A stretch of DNA of 64,000 nt from positions 496,001-560,000 of the forward strand of contig NZ_JAKNTW010000001.1 in assembly GCF_022213955.1 (NCBI RefSeq). The letters run 5' to 3'. Below are positions 49,252 through 57,485 of the stretch, piece by piece. The stretch comes from Dolomitihabitans soli. Its GTDB lineage: Bacteria > Actinomycetota > Actinomycetes > Streptosporangiales > Streptosporangiaceae. Every line of letters starts with the position of its first letter. Positions within the stretch are counted from its first letter, which is position 1. The position numbers and the translations under genes were made by a program. The notes beneath the pieces are model-generated. The model had not been told where the DNA came from and did not search any database. It saw only the letters and a list, made by a program, of their open reading frames with translations.

Positions 49252-50100
49252 CTAGGGGAGCGTGAGGATCTCTCGGCCCGACTCGGTGACCAGCACCGTG
49301 TGCTCGAACTGCGCGGTCCGCTTGCGGTCCCTGGTCACCGCGGTCCACTTGTCGGGCCAGATCTCGTAGTCGATCGTGCCCAGCGTCAGCATCGGCTCGA
49401 TCGTGAAGGTCATGCCGGGCACGATGGTGACGTCGAGCGACGGGTCGTCGTAGTGCGGCACGATCAGGCCGGAGTGGAACGTGGTGCCGATGCCGTGACC
49501 GGTGAAGTCGCGGACCACGCCGTAGCCGAACCGCTTGGCGTAGGCCTCGATGACACGGCCGACGACGTTGAGCCTGCGTCCGGGGGCCACTGCCTTGATC
49601 GCCCGCTCGGTGGCCTCCCTGGTGCGCTCGACCAGCAGCCGGGACTCCTCGTCGACCTCTCCGACCAGGAACGTCGCGTCGGTGTCGCCGTGCACGCCAC
49701 CGATGTAGGCGGTGATGTCGACGTTGACGATGTCGCCGTCGCGCAGCACGGTGTCGTCGGGGATGCCGTGGCAGATGACCTCGTTGATCGAGGTGCACAG
49801 CGACTTGGGATAGCCGCGGTAGCCGAGCGTGCTCGGATAGGCGCCGTGGTCGCACAGGAACTCGTGGCCGACGCGATCGAGCTCGTCGGTGGTCACCCCC
49901 GGGGCGACCTGCCTGCCCACCTCTTCGAGCGCCTGCGCGGCCAGCTTGCCGGCGATCCGCATCCGCTCGATGATCTCTGGCGTCTTGACGTCGGGCTCGC
50001 CGGTGCGCGGCGACTTCTTTCCGACGTACTCCGGCCGCTCGATCTGGGCGGGAACCTTGCGCGTGGGCGAGATCCGCCCGGGCTGGAGCAGTGTCGTCAT
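49252..50100 (-). CDS. map: Type I methionine aminopeptidase
   Basis: The 282-residue enzyme removes the N-terminal Met from new proteins. Metal ligands are Asp128 (NVDIT), Asp139 (HGD), His202 (TGHGIG), Glu235 (TIEPM) and Glu266 (QFEHT). An N-terminal extension of about 40 residues (ending [16 protein letters not shown]) is typical of actinobacterial MapA/MapB with an SH3-binding-like Pro stretch. ATG at 50098-50100. It is divergent from the small gene at 50144. Confidence 0.96.
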   Translation of the reverse strand: MTTLLQPGRISPTRKVPAQIERPEYVGKKSPRTGEPDVKTPEIIERMRIAGKLAAQALEEVGRQVAPGVTTDELDRVGHEFLCDHGAYPSTLGYRGYPKSLCTSINEVICHGIPDDTVLRDGDIVNVDITAYIGGVHGDTDATFLVGEVDEESRLLVERTREATERAIKAVAPGRRLNVVGRVIEAYAKRFGYGVVRDFTGHGIGTTFHSGLIVPHYDDPSLDVTIVPGMTFTIEPMLTLGTIDYEIWPDKWTAVTRDRKRTAQFEHTVLVTESGREILTLP

Positions 50101-50143
50101 GCGCACAAGTCTAGGTGCGCGGGCAACCGGGCAAGATTGCACT

Positions 50144-50335
50144 GTGACCGGTGAGCTGAGCGAAAAATGGTGGTTCTGCCTGACGCACATGCGCGTCGAG
50201 CCCGACGAGGGCTGCCCCAACAAGGACCGGATGGGCCCCTACGAGACCCGTGAAGCCGCGGGAAACGCCCTCAAGACCGCGAGAGAACGCAACAAGGCGT
50301 GGCGTGAGTCCGACAAGGACTGGGACGGCGACTAG
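50144..50335 (+). CDS. Small conserved actinobacterial protein of unknown function
   Basis: A GTG at 50144 opens a 63-residue frame: [19 protein letters not shown], then [20 protein letters not shown] and an acidic/Lys end. The pattern WFCLxHxxVExxxGCxxxDRxGPYxT is one I associate with small SPOR-like or Zn-binding proteins next to map in actinomycetes. The Cys and His residues could hold a metal. It diverges from map by 43 bp. Confidence 0.75.
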   Translation: MTGELSEKWWFCLTHMRVEPDEGCPNKDRMGPYETREAAGNALKTARERNKAWRESDKDWDGD

Positions 50336-50367
50336 CCCTCCCTCCGCCGCATCTCCTGGCCCGGGTG

Positions 50368-50525
50368 ATCCGAGTCAGGCGACGTCGGCGTTCAGGGCAC
50401 GTCCAGCCATCCGAGCCAGGCGACGTCGGCGTTCAGGACATGTCCGAGCCATCCGAGCCAGGGGAGCCGGCGTTCAGGAGACGTTCGGGCCAGGGACGTT
50501 CGGGCCAGGGACGTTCGGGCCAGGG
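50368..50525. repeat. Two adjoining tandem repeat arrays
   Basis: Three copies of a 41-42-bp unit beginning ATCCGAGYCAGG start at 50368, 50409 and 50451. They run into three perfect 15-bp copies of ACGTTCGGGCCAGGG (50481, 50496, 50511). The 15-bp copies code the repeated PGPNV at the C-terminus of the CocE hydrolase; the 41-bp copies lie beyond its stop. Confidence 0.85.
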
Positions 50526-52126
50526 ACGATCGGGAGGGTGATGTACGAGGGGCGGGCGGAGTCGTGGTAGATCGTCTGGTGCTGAACGATCATGGTCGGG
50601 TTGGACGGGTCGCCGGCGCCGAGGTTGCGGTCGAAGCGCGGGAAGTTCGAGCTTGAGATCTCCACCCGGATCCGGTGACCCGGCGGGAAGAGCTGGCTGG
50701 TGGCCACCAGGTCGACGGTGTGCTCGGCCGGCTGGGAAGGGGTGGCCGCGGTGCGGACGATCCCGTCGATGACGCTCAGCGCGCGGCCGTCCGGCCAGAC
50801 GTCGACGAGCTTGGCCGTCCAGTCGGTGCCGGCGGCGGACGTGGCCGCGTGCAGGGTGACCGACAGCGGGCCGGTGACCTCGACGGCGGTCGTGAGCGGG
50901 TCGGTGGTGAAGCAGAGGACGTCGGGGCGCTGTTCGACGGCGCGCTGGTCGCGGGGGCCGACGTTGGCCGGGTCGGCGAGCAGCAGCGGGCCGCCGACGG
51001 TGGGCACGGGGTCCGCCGGGTCGTAGTCGTAGGTGGAGGGCGCGGCGTCCGGCGGGGGTTCCTCGGTGCCCAGCCTGCCGCCGGAGTGCAGGTAGAAGGG
51101 GGTGGGAACGGCCCGTTCGAGCGGCCAGGACTCCTCGTCACGCCAGACGTTCGCGCCCATCACGAAGATCTGCACGCCCGCGTCGCCGGGCGCAGGGGCG
51201 GCCCTGAGGAATTCGAGCTGCCGTCGTTCCAGGTTGACGGCCTGCTGGGAGGCGGCGAGGCCGAAGTTGAGGTCGCCGGTGGCGGTGCTCGGCATATGGG
51301 CCCAGGGGCCGATCACCAGCGGGCCGCCGAGGCGGCGATGGTTCTCCAGGGTGCCGGTGAGGAAGAGGTCGAACCAGCCGCCGACGTGCATGACCGGCAC
51401 CTGGATCCGGTCGTGGCGCAGGGTATCGGCGAAACCCTCCCAGTAGGCGTCCCGGGTGGGATGGTCGACCCAGTCGCGCCACCAGGAGACGCCCGGGACG
51501 TCGCGCACCGGCAGCGTGCGCAACGCGGTCTCGTGGTCGGTCAGCACGGGCATGAGCTGGGCGAACCCGGCCGAGACGTCGTCACCGGCCTCCGTCGCGT
51601 GCATCAGGCCGAGCATGGTCTGCATCCCGGCCCAGTTCAGGGCGGAGCCGAGGGCGAGTGCGCCGCCGTTGTAGGTGAGCCCGTCGTAGAAGTCGTGCGG
51701 GGTCACCGCCGCGACGACGCCCTTCAGCGCCGGCGGCGCCAGCGCGGCGGCCTGGAGGGCGCAGCCCGCGAGGTAGGACATACCGGAGGCCACCACGTCG
51801 CCGTCGGACCAGTCCTGCTCGGTGATCCATTCGATCGTGTCGTAGCCGTCCTGGCCCTCGTCCAGCCATGGGCGGAACTCCCCGTCGCTGCCGCCGCGTC
51901 CCCGGCAGTGCTGGAGCACGACAGCGAAGCCCATCTCCAGGGCGCGGATCGTGGGCGCGCTCCGCAGGGTGGGCTCGCCGTACGGGGAACGGATGAGCAG
52001 GGTGCGGAAGGGGCCGCCGGCGGCGGGACGGTGCAGGTCGGCACGGAGCACGGTGCCGTCGCGCATCGGGATGGGGGCGTCATGCTCGGTGGTGATCGCC
52101 AGCGGGGCGCGGTTCAACTTGGGCAT
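50474..52126 (-). CDS. CocE/NonD family hydrolase (X-Pro dipeptidyl-peptidase-like)
   Basis: The 550-residue enzyme is an alpha/beta hydrolase with the S15/CocE layout: N-terminal catalytic domain with nucleophile Ser117 in SGMSYLAG, RSPYGEP and CRGRGGSDGEF as typical blocks, His in VIGPWAH, and a jelly-roll C-domain (SQLFPPGHRIRVEISSSNFPRFDRN). It hydrolyses esters or amides. The last residues are three PGPNV repeats from a DNA minisatellite. It is the third gene in a minus-strand operon with DUF3237 and a monooxygenase. Confidence 0.9.
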   Translation of the reverse strand: MPKLNRAPLAITTEHDAPIPMRDGTVLRADLHRPAAGGPFRTLLIRSPYGEPTLRSAPTIRALEMGFAVVLQHCRGRGGSDGEFRPWLDEGQDGYDTIEWITEQDWSDGDVVASGMSYLAGCALQAAALAPPALKGVVAAVTPHDFYDGLTYNGGALALGSALNWAGMQTMLGLMHATEAGDDVSAGFAQLMPVLTDHETALRTLPVRDVPGVSWWRDWVDHPTRDAYWEGFADTLRHDRIQVPVMHVGGWFDLFLTGTLENHRRLGGPLVIGPWAHMPSTATGDLNFGLAASQQAVNLERRQLEFLRAAPAPGDAGVQIFVMGANVWRDEESWPLERAVPTPFYLHSGGRLGTEEPPPDAAPSTYDYDPADPVPTVGGPLLLADPANVGPRDQRAVEQRPDVLCFTTDPLTTAVEVTGPLSVTLHAATSAAGTDWTAKLVDVWPDGRALSVIDGIVRTAATPSQPAEHTVDLVATSQLFPPGHRIRVEISSSNFPRFDRNLGAGDPSNPTMIVQHQTIYHDSARPSYITLPIVPGPNVPGPNVPGPNVS

Positions 52127-52137
52127 GCGGATGGTCC

Positions 52138-52587
52138 TCAGGTGAGCGTGTAGGCGTCGTAGTGGACGGCGGCGGCCCTGCGGGACGCGGAGGCGACGGC
52201 GAGGGTGCGGTTGAGCCAGGCGTAGCGCTCGCCGCCGGTCTCGAAGCGGCAGAAGAGGCGGAAGTAGTATTCGGCGGGATCGACCGGGGAACCGGCCGCG
52301 AGGCGGGCCAGCACGTCCGGCGGGCCGTGCCGTACTCCCGAGGTGGAGATGAAGATCAACGCGCCGTCGCCGGTGCGCAGGGTGTAGCGGGTGTCGATGC
52401 TGACCATGCCGTCGTCGTGGACGAGTTGCCAGTCGGCGCCGCCGGGCAGGATCTCGCCCGACAGGCGCGGGCCGTCGAAGGAGCCGCCGATGATGTTGAT
52501 CACGCGGCGGCGGCCGAGGTGCGAGACGCCCAGGTCCATGACCGGGTCCAGGTCGACGCGGAAGGTGGCCAGCGCCTCCAGCCTCAC
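52138..52587 (-). CDS. DUF3237 protein
   Basis: The 149-residue protein matches DUF3237: GRRRVINIIGGSFDGPRLSGEILPGGADWQL, TRYTLRTGDGALIFI and YYFRLFCRFETGGERYAWLNRTL. The family has a lipocalin-like or allene-oxide-cyclase-like barrel with no assigned function. GTG at 52585-52587 overlaps the monooxygenase stop (GTGA), so it is translated with it. It is followed by the hydrolase 11 bp on. Confidence 0.88.
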   Translation of the reverse strand: MRLEALATFRVDLDPVMDLGVSHLGRRRVINIIGGSFDGPRLSGEILPGGADWQLVHDDGMVSIDTRYTLRTGDGALIFISTSGVRHGPPDVLARLAAGSPVDPAEYYFRLFCRFETGGERYAWLNRTLAVASASRRAAAVHYDAYTLT

Positions 52588-53771
52588 CGGGTCACGCTCC
52601 AGGACTCGCGCTCGTTGAGCACCTTGGGGTCGAAGCCCGCCGTCCGCTTGTAGGAGGCGGCGATGGCGGCGCGTTCCGCGTGCGGGATGACCTGGTCGAT
52701 GTCGGTGAAGCCGCCGGGCGCGCGTTCGTGGGCGAGTTTCATCACGATCTCCGGACCCAGTTGCCGGTTGGCGAGTTGCAGCGCGGTGAGAGGCGGCCGC
52801 CTGGCCTCCTCGTAGGCGTCGATCCCGCCCCCGCCGGCCAGGCAGAGCGCCAGATATCTGGCGTCGAGGATCGCCTGGGAGGCGCCGTTCGAGCCGATCG
52901 GGTACATCGCGTGGGCGGCGTCGCCCAGCAGCGTGACGTCGCCGGCGCTCCAGCGGGGCAGCGGGTCGCGGTCGACCATGGGGTACTCGTAGGCGGTCTC
53001 GGCCGAGGCGATGATGCCGGGCACGTCGAGCCAGTCGAAGCGCCAGTCGCCGAAGTGCCGCAGGATCTCCGCCGGGTCAGCCGGCCGGTTCCAGTCGCCC
53101 CGGTCACGGGCGTCGCCCGTCATGGGCCGCTCCGCGATCCAGTTGATCACGACCCGGTCCCCCTCCCGGCGGATCGGGTAGGCGACGAACTTCTGCTCGC
53201 CGTCGCCCGCCATGATCATCGAGCGCCCGGTGAGATACGGCCGGCCGTAGGAGGTGCCCCGCCACAGCACCAGGCCGTTCCACGGCGGCGGGCCCTCGCC
53301 GGGGAACAGGTGGGCGCGCACGGCGGAGTTGATGCCGTCGGCGCCGATCAGCAGATCGTGGCCGCCCGCCTCGACGGTCGCGCCGGTGACCCGGCTGCCG
53401 GTGCGCACCGCGTCCCGGCCGAGCCGGGCGCGGACCTCGTCGAGCAGGAGCATCTGCAGCTCGCCCCGGTGAACGGAGTACTGCGGCCACCGGTAGCCCG
53501 CGCCACGGCCGCGCGGCTCCGACCAGATGGCCGTGCCGTACCGGTTGAAGTAGGCCAGCTCGGCGGTCTCGATGCCGATCGCGGCCAGCCGGTCGGCCAG
53601 GCCCAGCTCGGTGAGCTCGCGTACGGCGTGCGGCAGCAGGTTGATGCCCACGCCCAGCGGCCGGATCGCCTCGGCGGACTCGTGCACGGTCACGTCGCCG
53701 AAACCGGCGGCGTGCAGGCTGAGCGCGGCGGCGAGCCCGCCGATGCCCGCCCCCGCGATGACGATGCGCAT
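52584..53771 (-). CDS. FAD-dependent aromatic monooxygenase (salicylate hydroxylase-like)
   Basis: The 395-residue class A flavin monooxygenase has GAGIGG (residues 7-12), the DG motif in LIGADGINSAVRAHL, and the GD motif GDAAHAMYPIGSNGASQAILDA. It should hydroxylate an aromatic ring using NAD(P)H and oxygen. ATG at 53769-53771 follows GGGAGGG. It is the first gene of the operon and diverges from the MarR gene across a 31-bp operator-like palindrome. Confidence 0.92.
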   Translation of the reverse strand: MRIVIAGAGIGGLAAALSLHAAGFGDVTVHESAEAIRPLGVGINLLPHAVRELTELGLADRLAAIGIETAELAYFNRYGTAIWSEPRGRGAGYRWPQYSVHRGELQMLLLDEVRARLGRDAVRTGSRVTGATVEAGGHDLLIGADGINSAVRAHLFPGEGPPPWNGLVLWRGTSYGRPYLTGRSMIMAGDGEQKFVAYPIRREGDRVVINWIAERPMTGDARDRGDWNRPADPAEILRHFGDWRFDWLDVPGIIASAETAYEYPMVDRDPLPRWSAGDVTLLGDAAHAMYPIGSNGASQAILDARYLALCLAGGGGIDAYEEARRPPLTALQLANRQLGPEIVMKLAHERAPGGFTDIDQVIPHAERAAIAASYKRTAGFDPKVLNERESWSVTR

Positions 53772-53779
53772 CCACCCTC

Positions 53780-53810
53780 CCAAGATTGTTATGGCCGTAA
53801 CAAATCTTGG
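53780..53810. promoter_or_regulatory. MarR-type operator palindrome
   Basis: CCAAGATTGTTA at 53780 and TAACAAATCTTGG ending at 53810 form a nearly perfect 31-bp inverted repeat around TGGCCG. It lies between the divergent monooxygenase and MarR genes and is AT-rich against the background, so it is probably the repressor site for both. Confidence 0.75.
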
Positions 53811-53851
53811 CGGCGGAACGACGGCCGCGCAAGGTCTGCTTTGCTTGGGCG

Positions 53852-54355
53852 GTGGACAAAGCCGATATCCGGTACGCGGCCCTGGCCAGGGAAAGGCTCG
53901 CGGCGATGCCCGCACCGGCCGACCCGGACGCGTTCGCCCTGGCGTACAACGTGTTGCAGCTCGCCTACCTGCTGGTCGCCGATCTGGAGACCCGGGTGCA
54001 CCGGCCGAAGGGGTGGACGCTGCCCGGTTTCCGGCTCATGTTCAAGCTGTGGCTGCTCGGGCCGACCCAACCGGCCAGGCTGGCGGAGATCTCCGTGATG
54101 TCCCGCTCGGCGGTCACCAACGTGGTCAACACTCTCGAACGGGACGGCCTGGTCGAGCGCGGCCCGGTGCCGGGCGACCGGCGCGGGGTCACGGTCGCGC
54201 TGACGGACGAGGGCGAGCGGGCGGTCCGTGAGGCGTACGGCGAGCAGGCGCGGCGCGAGCAGGAGTGGTTCGCCACTCTGACCGGACCCGAACGCGCCCA
54301 GCTCACCGCCCTGCTGGAACGGATCATCGAAACCCGGCCCGCCGGCCTCCCCTGA
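53852..54355 (+). CDS. MarR-family transcriptional regulator
   Basis: The 167-residue protein shows the winged helix of MarR: TQPARLAEISVMSRSAVTNVVNTLERDGLVER (recognition helix near residue 90) and the wing GDRRGVTVALTDEG. It likely represses the divergent monooxygenase operon until an aromatic ligand binds. GTG at 53852 is the probable start (VDKADIRYAALA); longer frames run across the operator. Confidence 0.9.
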   Translation: MDKADIRYAALARERLAAMPAPADPDAFALAYNVLQLAYLLVADLETRVHRPKGWTLPGFRLMFKLWLLGPTQPARLAEISVMSRSAVTNVVNTLERDGLVERGPVPGDRRGVTVALTDEGERAVREAYGEQARREQEWFATLTGPERAQLTALLERIIETRPAGLP

Positions 54356-54367
54356 CCCTCCCGCCGG

Positions 54368-54943
54368 TCAGTCGACGTGCGGGCCGCTGACGCGGTCAAG
54401 GAGGCGGGCCAGGCGGTCGCGGAGCCCGATGCGGCGGGGTTCGTCCGCGGTGGCCATGCCCACCAGGTGCTGCGCGCCGTCGAAGGAGACGGGGGCGTCC
54501 TCCGGGACCGCGAGGAAGTCGTGGGCGAGCCCGTTGAGGTCGGGATCGCCGCCGTCGAGCGCGAGGATCGTCGCACCGGTGCGCCGCGCGTCGTCGACCC
54601 GTTCGAGCAGGGGCACGGGCGCCCGGTGCGCCGCCACGACGAACAGGGTCTGACCGCGTCCGGCCTCGCGCAGCCGGTCCATGCCGACCCGCAGATGCGC
54701 GGGCGCGCCCGCGGGGGGCGACCACCGGACCAGCGTGGGCGCGAGCTGGGGCAGCCCCGCCAGCCGTGCCTCGTCATCCAGGTGCGCGGTCAGGTGCCAG
54801 GGCTCCTCCTCCGGCGTGCCCAGCATCAGCAGACCGCCGGGAGACCGGGTCGCCCGGAGCGCCAGCCCGAGTTGCCGGGTGCGCTCCACCCAGCCCGTCG
54901 AGCCGAGAACCTCGCGCAGAAAGGCCACCGACGACGCGTCCAT
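54368..54943 (-). CDS. Unknown protein with SIS-like fold
   Basis: I do not recognise this 191-residue protein with certainty. The middle (GQTLFVVAAHRAPVPLLERV, GATILALDGGDPDLNGLAHDF) resembles a degenerate SIS (sugar isomerase) domain, where a Ser/Thr-rich phosphosugar loop would be expected but is not seen. It may be a binding or structural relative. ATG at 54941-54943. Convergent with the MarR gene by 12 bp. Confidence 0.55.
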   Translation of the reverse strand: MDASSVAFLREVLGSTGWVERTRQLGLALRATRSPGGLLMLGTPEEEPWHLTAHLDDEARLAGLPQLAPTLVRWSPPAGAPAHLRVGMDRLREAGRGQTLFVVAAHRAPVPLLERVDDARRTGATILALDGGDPDLNGLAHDFLAVPEDAPVSFDGAQHLVGMATADEPRRIGLRDRLARLLDRVSGPHVD

Positions 54944-55080
54944 ACGCCCTATCGTGCACCAGTGACCCCGGTACCGTCTCGCGATCCGACGCCTGGCATG
55001 ATCTGGGCGTACGTACGGTGCGTCCGCGCGTCCGCCCGGAACGACGTCCAGGTGTACGGCGGAGCGAAGGGGTGATCAGC

Positions 55081-55737
55081 GTGAGTTCCGATGTCGACGG
55101 CCTGTCCCTGGGGATTCTCGGCGGCACCGGTGACCAGGGCAAGGGCCTGGCGCGCCGGTTCGCGATGGCCGGGCACAAGGTCCTGATCGGCTCCCGCAGC
55201 GCCGAGCGCGCGAACGAGGCGGCGGCCGCCATCGGGCACGGTGTCGGCGGCGCCGACAACGCGACCGTGGCCGCCGAGGCGGACGTCGTGATCGTCGCCG
55301 TGCCGTGGGACGGTCACAAGGCCACCCTCGAGTCCCTCCGCGAGCCGCTCGACGGCAAGATCGTCATCGACTGCGTCAACCCGCTGGGCTTCGACAAGCA
55401 GGGCGCCTACGCGTTGCCGGTCGAGGAGGGCAGCGCCGCCCAGCAGGCCGCCGCCGTCCTGCCGGGCAGCCGCGTCGTCGCCGCCTTCCACCACGTCTCC
55501 GCCGTGCTGCTCCTGGACCCCGAGGTCGCCGAGATGCAGCTCGACATCCTGGTCCTCGGCGACGACCGCGAGGCCACCGACACCGTCCAGGCACTCGCGA
55601 GCCGGATCCCCGGCGTCCGCGGCGTCTACGGCGGCCGGCTGCGCAACGCTCACCAGGTCGAGGCCCTCACCGCCAACCTCATCTCGGTGAACCGCCGCTA
55701 CAAGGCCCACGCGGGCTTCCGGGTCACCGACGTCTGA
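55081..55737 (+). CDS. npdG: NADPH-dependent F420 reductase
   Basis: The 218-residue enzyme transfers hydride between NADPH and coenzyme F420. The NADP motif GILGGTGDQGKGLARRFA and the following GSRSAERANEAA, VIVAVPWDGH and DCVNPLGFD are family signs. I choose GTG at 55081, with GAAGGGG about 8 nt upstream; GTG at 55072 is closer to that site. F420H2 made here could serve the LLM-class oxidoreductase at 14451. Confidence 0.9.
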   Translation: MSSDVDGLSLGILGGTGDQGKGLARRFAMAGHKVLIGSRSAERANEAAAAIGHGVGGADNATVAAEADVVIVAVPWDGHKATLESLREPLDGKIVIDCVNPLGFDKQGAYALPVEEGSAAQQAAAVLPGSRVVAAFHHVSAVLLLDPEVAEMQLDILVLGDDREATDTVQALASRIPGVRGVYGGRLRNAHQVEALTANLISVNRRYKAHAGFRVTDV

Positions 55738-55967
55738 CCCGTTCGGAGCCACCCGGCGTCCTGGGCGGTGCGGACGGCGTCGAGGTGATCGCGCTGGTGA
55801 GACGGTCGCGCACGGTCGCCGGCGACAGGCGTGGCCGCGAACGAGCCGGCACGCATCACCTCGAAGCCGCTGCCATCCCTTCCTGAGCCGTCCACTCGTA
55901 TCGCGTCCGATTCCCTGGAGCGAGCCCGCCCGGCGGCGGCGAGATATTCACGATTACGGTGGTGGCC

Positions 55968-57140
55968 ATGAGTGAACACCGTCCCGAGACGCGCACCGTC
56001 CACCTGCCCCATCCCGTCCTCGAGGGCAGCAAGCCGATCACGGTTCCGCTTTACCAGACCTCGGGCTTCGTCTTCGACGACCCGGCCGTCTTCGCCGACG
56101 GGATGGGCCGCCCCGACGGCGCCTTCGTCTACGGGCGGCTGAGCAACCCGACCGTCCGGTCGATGGAGGACGCGGTGGCCGGGCTGGAGGGCGGGGTGGG
56201 CGCCGTGGCGACGTCCTCGGGCATGGGCGCGATCAACTCGGTGCTGCTGGGCCTGCTCAAGCCGGGTGACCACATGATCGCCCAGCGCGCGGTGTACGGC
56301 GGGACGGCCGCGATGCTCGCCGACCTGGCCGCGCGGTTCGGCATCGAGGTGACGCACGTCCCGGAGAACGACCCCGAGGCCGCCCGTGCCGCCGTCCGGC
56401 CGCAGACCCGGCTGCTCTACCTGGAGACCATCGCCAACCCGATGACCCAGGTGGCCGACCTGCCGGGGATGTGCGCGGTGGCCCGTGAGGCGGGGCTGAT
56501 CTCGGTCGTCGACAACACCTTCGCCTCGCCGCTGCTGTGCCGGCCCCTGGAGCACGGGGCGGACATCGTCGTGCACTCCACCACGAAGTATCTCAGCGGG
56601 CACACCGACGTGCTGGGCGGCGTCGCGGTCTTCGCCGACGAAGCGCTGCACCGCAAGGTCTGGTCCTTCGCCATCGAGCTGGGCGCGACGGCCGACCCGT
56701 TCGCGGCCTGGCTCACCCTGCGCGGCATGCAGACCCTCCACCTGCGGATGGAGCGGCACTGCAGCAACACCCGCATCCTGGCCACCCGGCTGGCCGAGCA
56801 CCCGGCCGTCGACGTCGTCCACTGGCCCGGCCTGCCCTCCCACCCCTCCTACGAGGTGGCCGCCAGGGTGCTCCCCGACTTCGGCGGCGTCTTCTCCTTC
56901 GACCTGGCGGGCGGCCGCGCGGCGGGCGAGAAGTTCATGGGCGCGGTACGGCTGGCGCTGCTCGCCCCCTCGCTCGGCGGCGTGGAGACGCTGATCCTGC
57001 ACCCCGCCACCACCTCCCATCGTTCGCTCGACGCCGAGGCGCTGGCCAGGCACGGCATCGGCGAGGGAACGGTCCGGGTGGCCGTGGGCATCGAGCACGT
57101 CGAGGACCTGTGGGCCGACTTCGAGCAGGCCCTGGCTTGA
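55968..57140 (+). CDS. Cys/Met metabolism PLP enzyme (trans-sulfuration family)
   Basis: The 390-residue fold-type I enzyme has PLYQTSGFVF, YGRLSNPTV, SSGMGAINSVLL, the VDNTFASPLLCRPLEHGADIV block and the PLP Lys207 in HSTTKYLSGHTD. It could be a cystathionine gamma-lyase, methionine gamma-lyase or O-acylhomoserine sulfhydrylase; the sequence does not decide. ATG at 55968. The ArsR gene follows by 31 bp, so sulfur-linked regulation is possible. Confidence 0.87.
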   Translation: MSEHRPETRTVHLPHPVLEGSKPITVPLYQTSGFVFDDPAVFADGMGRPDGAFVYGRLSNPTVRSMEDAVAGLEGGVGAVATSSGMGAINSVLLGLLKPGDHMIAQRAVYGGTAAMLADLAARFGIEVTHVPENDPEAARAAVRPQTRLLYLETIANPMTQVADLPGMCAVAREAGLISVVDNTFASPLLCRPLEHGADIVVHSTTKYLSGHTDVLGGVAVFADEALHRKVWSFAIELGATADPFAAWLTLRGMQTLHLRMERHCSNTRILATRLAEHPAVDVVHWPGLPSHPSYEVAARVLPDFGGVFSFDLAGGRAAGEKFMGAVRLALLAPSLGGVETLILHPATTSHRSLDAEALARHGIGEGTVRVAVGIEHVEDLWADFEQALA

Positions 57141-57155
57141 CGAACGCTTCGTTAA

Positions 57156-57171
57156 TTAGGAAACTTCCTAA
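57156..57171. promoter_or_regulatory. Operator-like palindrome before the ArsR gene
   Basis: TTAGGAAACTTCCTAA is a 16-bp inverted repeat ending at the GTG start of the ArsR gene; ACGAACGCTTCGT just upstream is a second short inverted repeat. It may allow autoregulation. Confidence 0.55.
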
Positions 57172-57474
57172 GTGTTGTCGACGGATGTGCTGCGGGCGCT
57201 CGCCAGTGAGCGCCGGCTGCTGGTGCTGCACTGGCTGAAGGACCCCACCGCCCACTTCCCGCCCCAGGTCGACGGGGATCTGGTGGAAGACGGGGTCTGC
57301 TCGGTCTTCATCGCCAACAAGCTCGGCATGACCCAGCCGAGCGCCACCGGGCACCTGAAGATCCTCGAACGCGCGGGCCTGATCCGGGGCAGGCGGATCA
57401 AGCAGTGGGTCTTCTACAAGCGCGACGAGGAACGCATCGCCGAGTTCGCCACGCGGCTGGCGAGTGAGCTTTGA
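57172..57474 (+). CDS. ArsR-family transcriptional regulator
   Basis: The 100-residue winged-helix protein has VLRALASERRLLVLHWLKD, a long beta-turn with one Cys (EDGVCSVFIANKLG), then QPSATGHLKILERAGLIRGRRIKQWVFYKRDE. The typical ELCVC metal site of ArsR sensors is absent, so a redox or small-molecule signal is more likely than arsenic. GTG at 57172. The downstream dehydratase start lies close behind or overlaps its stop. Confidence 0.87.
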   Translation: MLSTDVLRALASERRLLVLHWLKDPTAHFPPQVDGDLVEDGVCSVFIANKLGMTQPSATGHLKILERAGLIRGRRIKQWVFYKRDEERIAEFATRLASEL

Positions 57475-57485
57475 GAGCGGGAGAC

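Noticed and set aside
50368-50525. Possible CRISPR array
   Set aside because: Units are directly adjacent without unique spacers, there are no cas genes, and part of the array is coding.
55738-55967. Possible riboswitch before the trans-sulfuration enzyme
   Set aside because: I see no SAM or other aptamer core in the 230-bp gap; nothing specific can be supported there.
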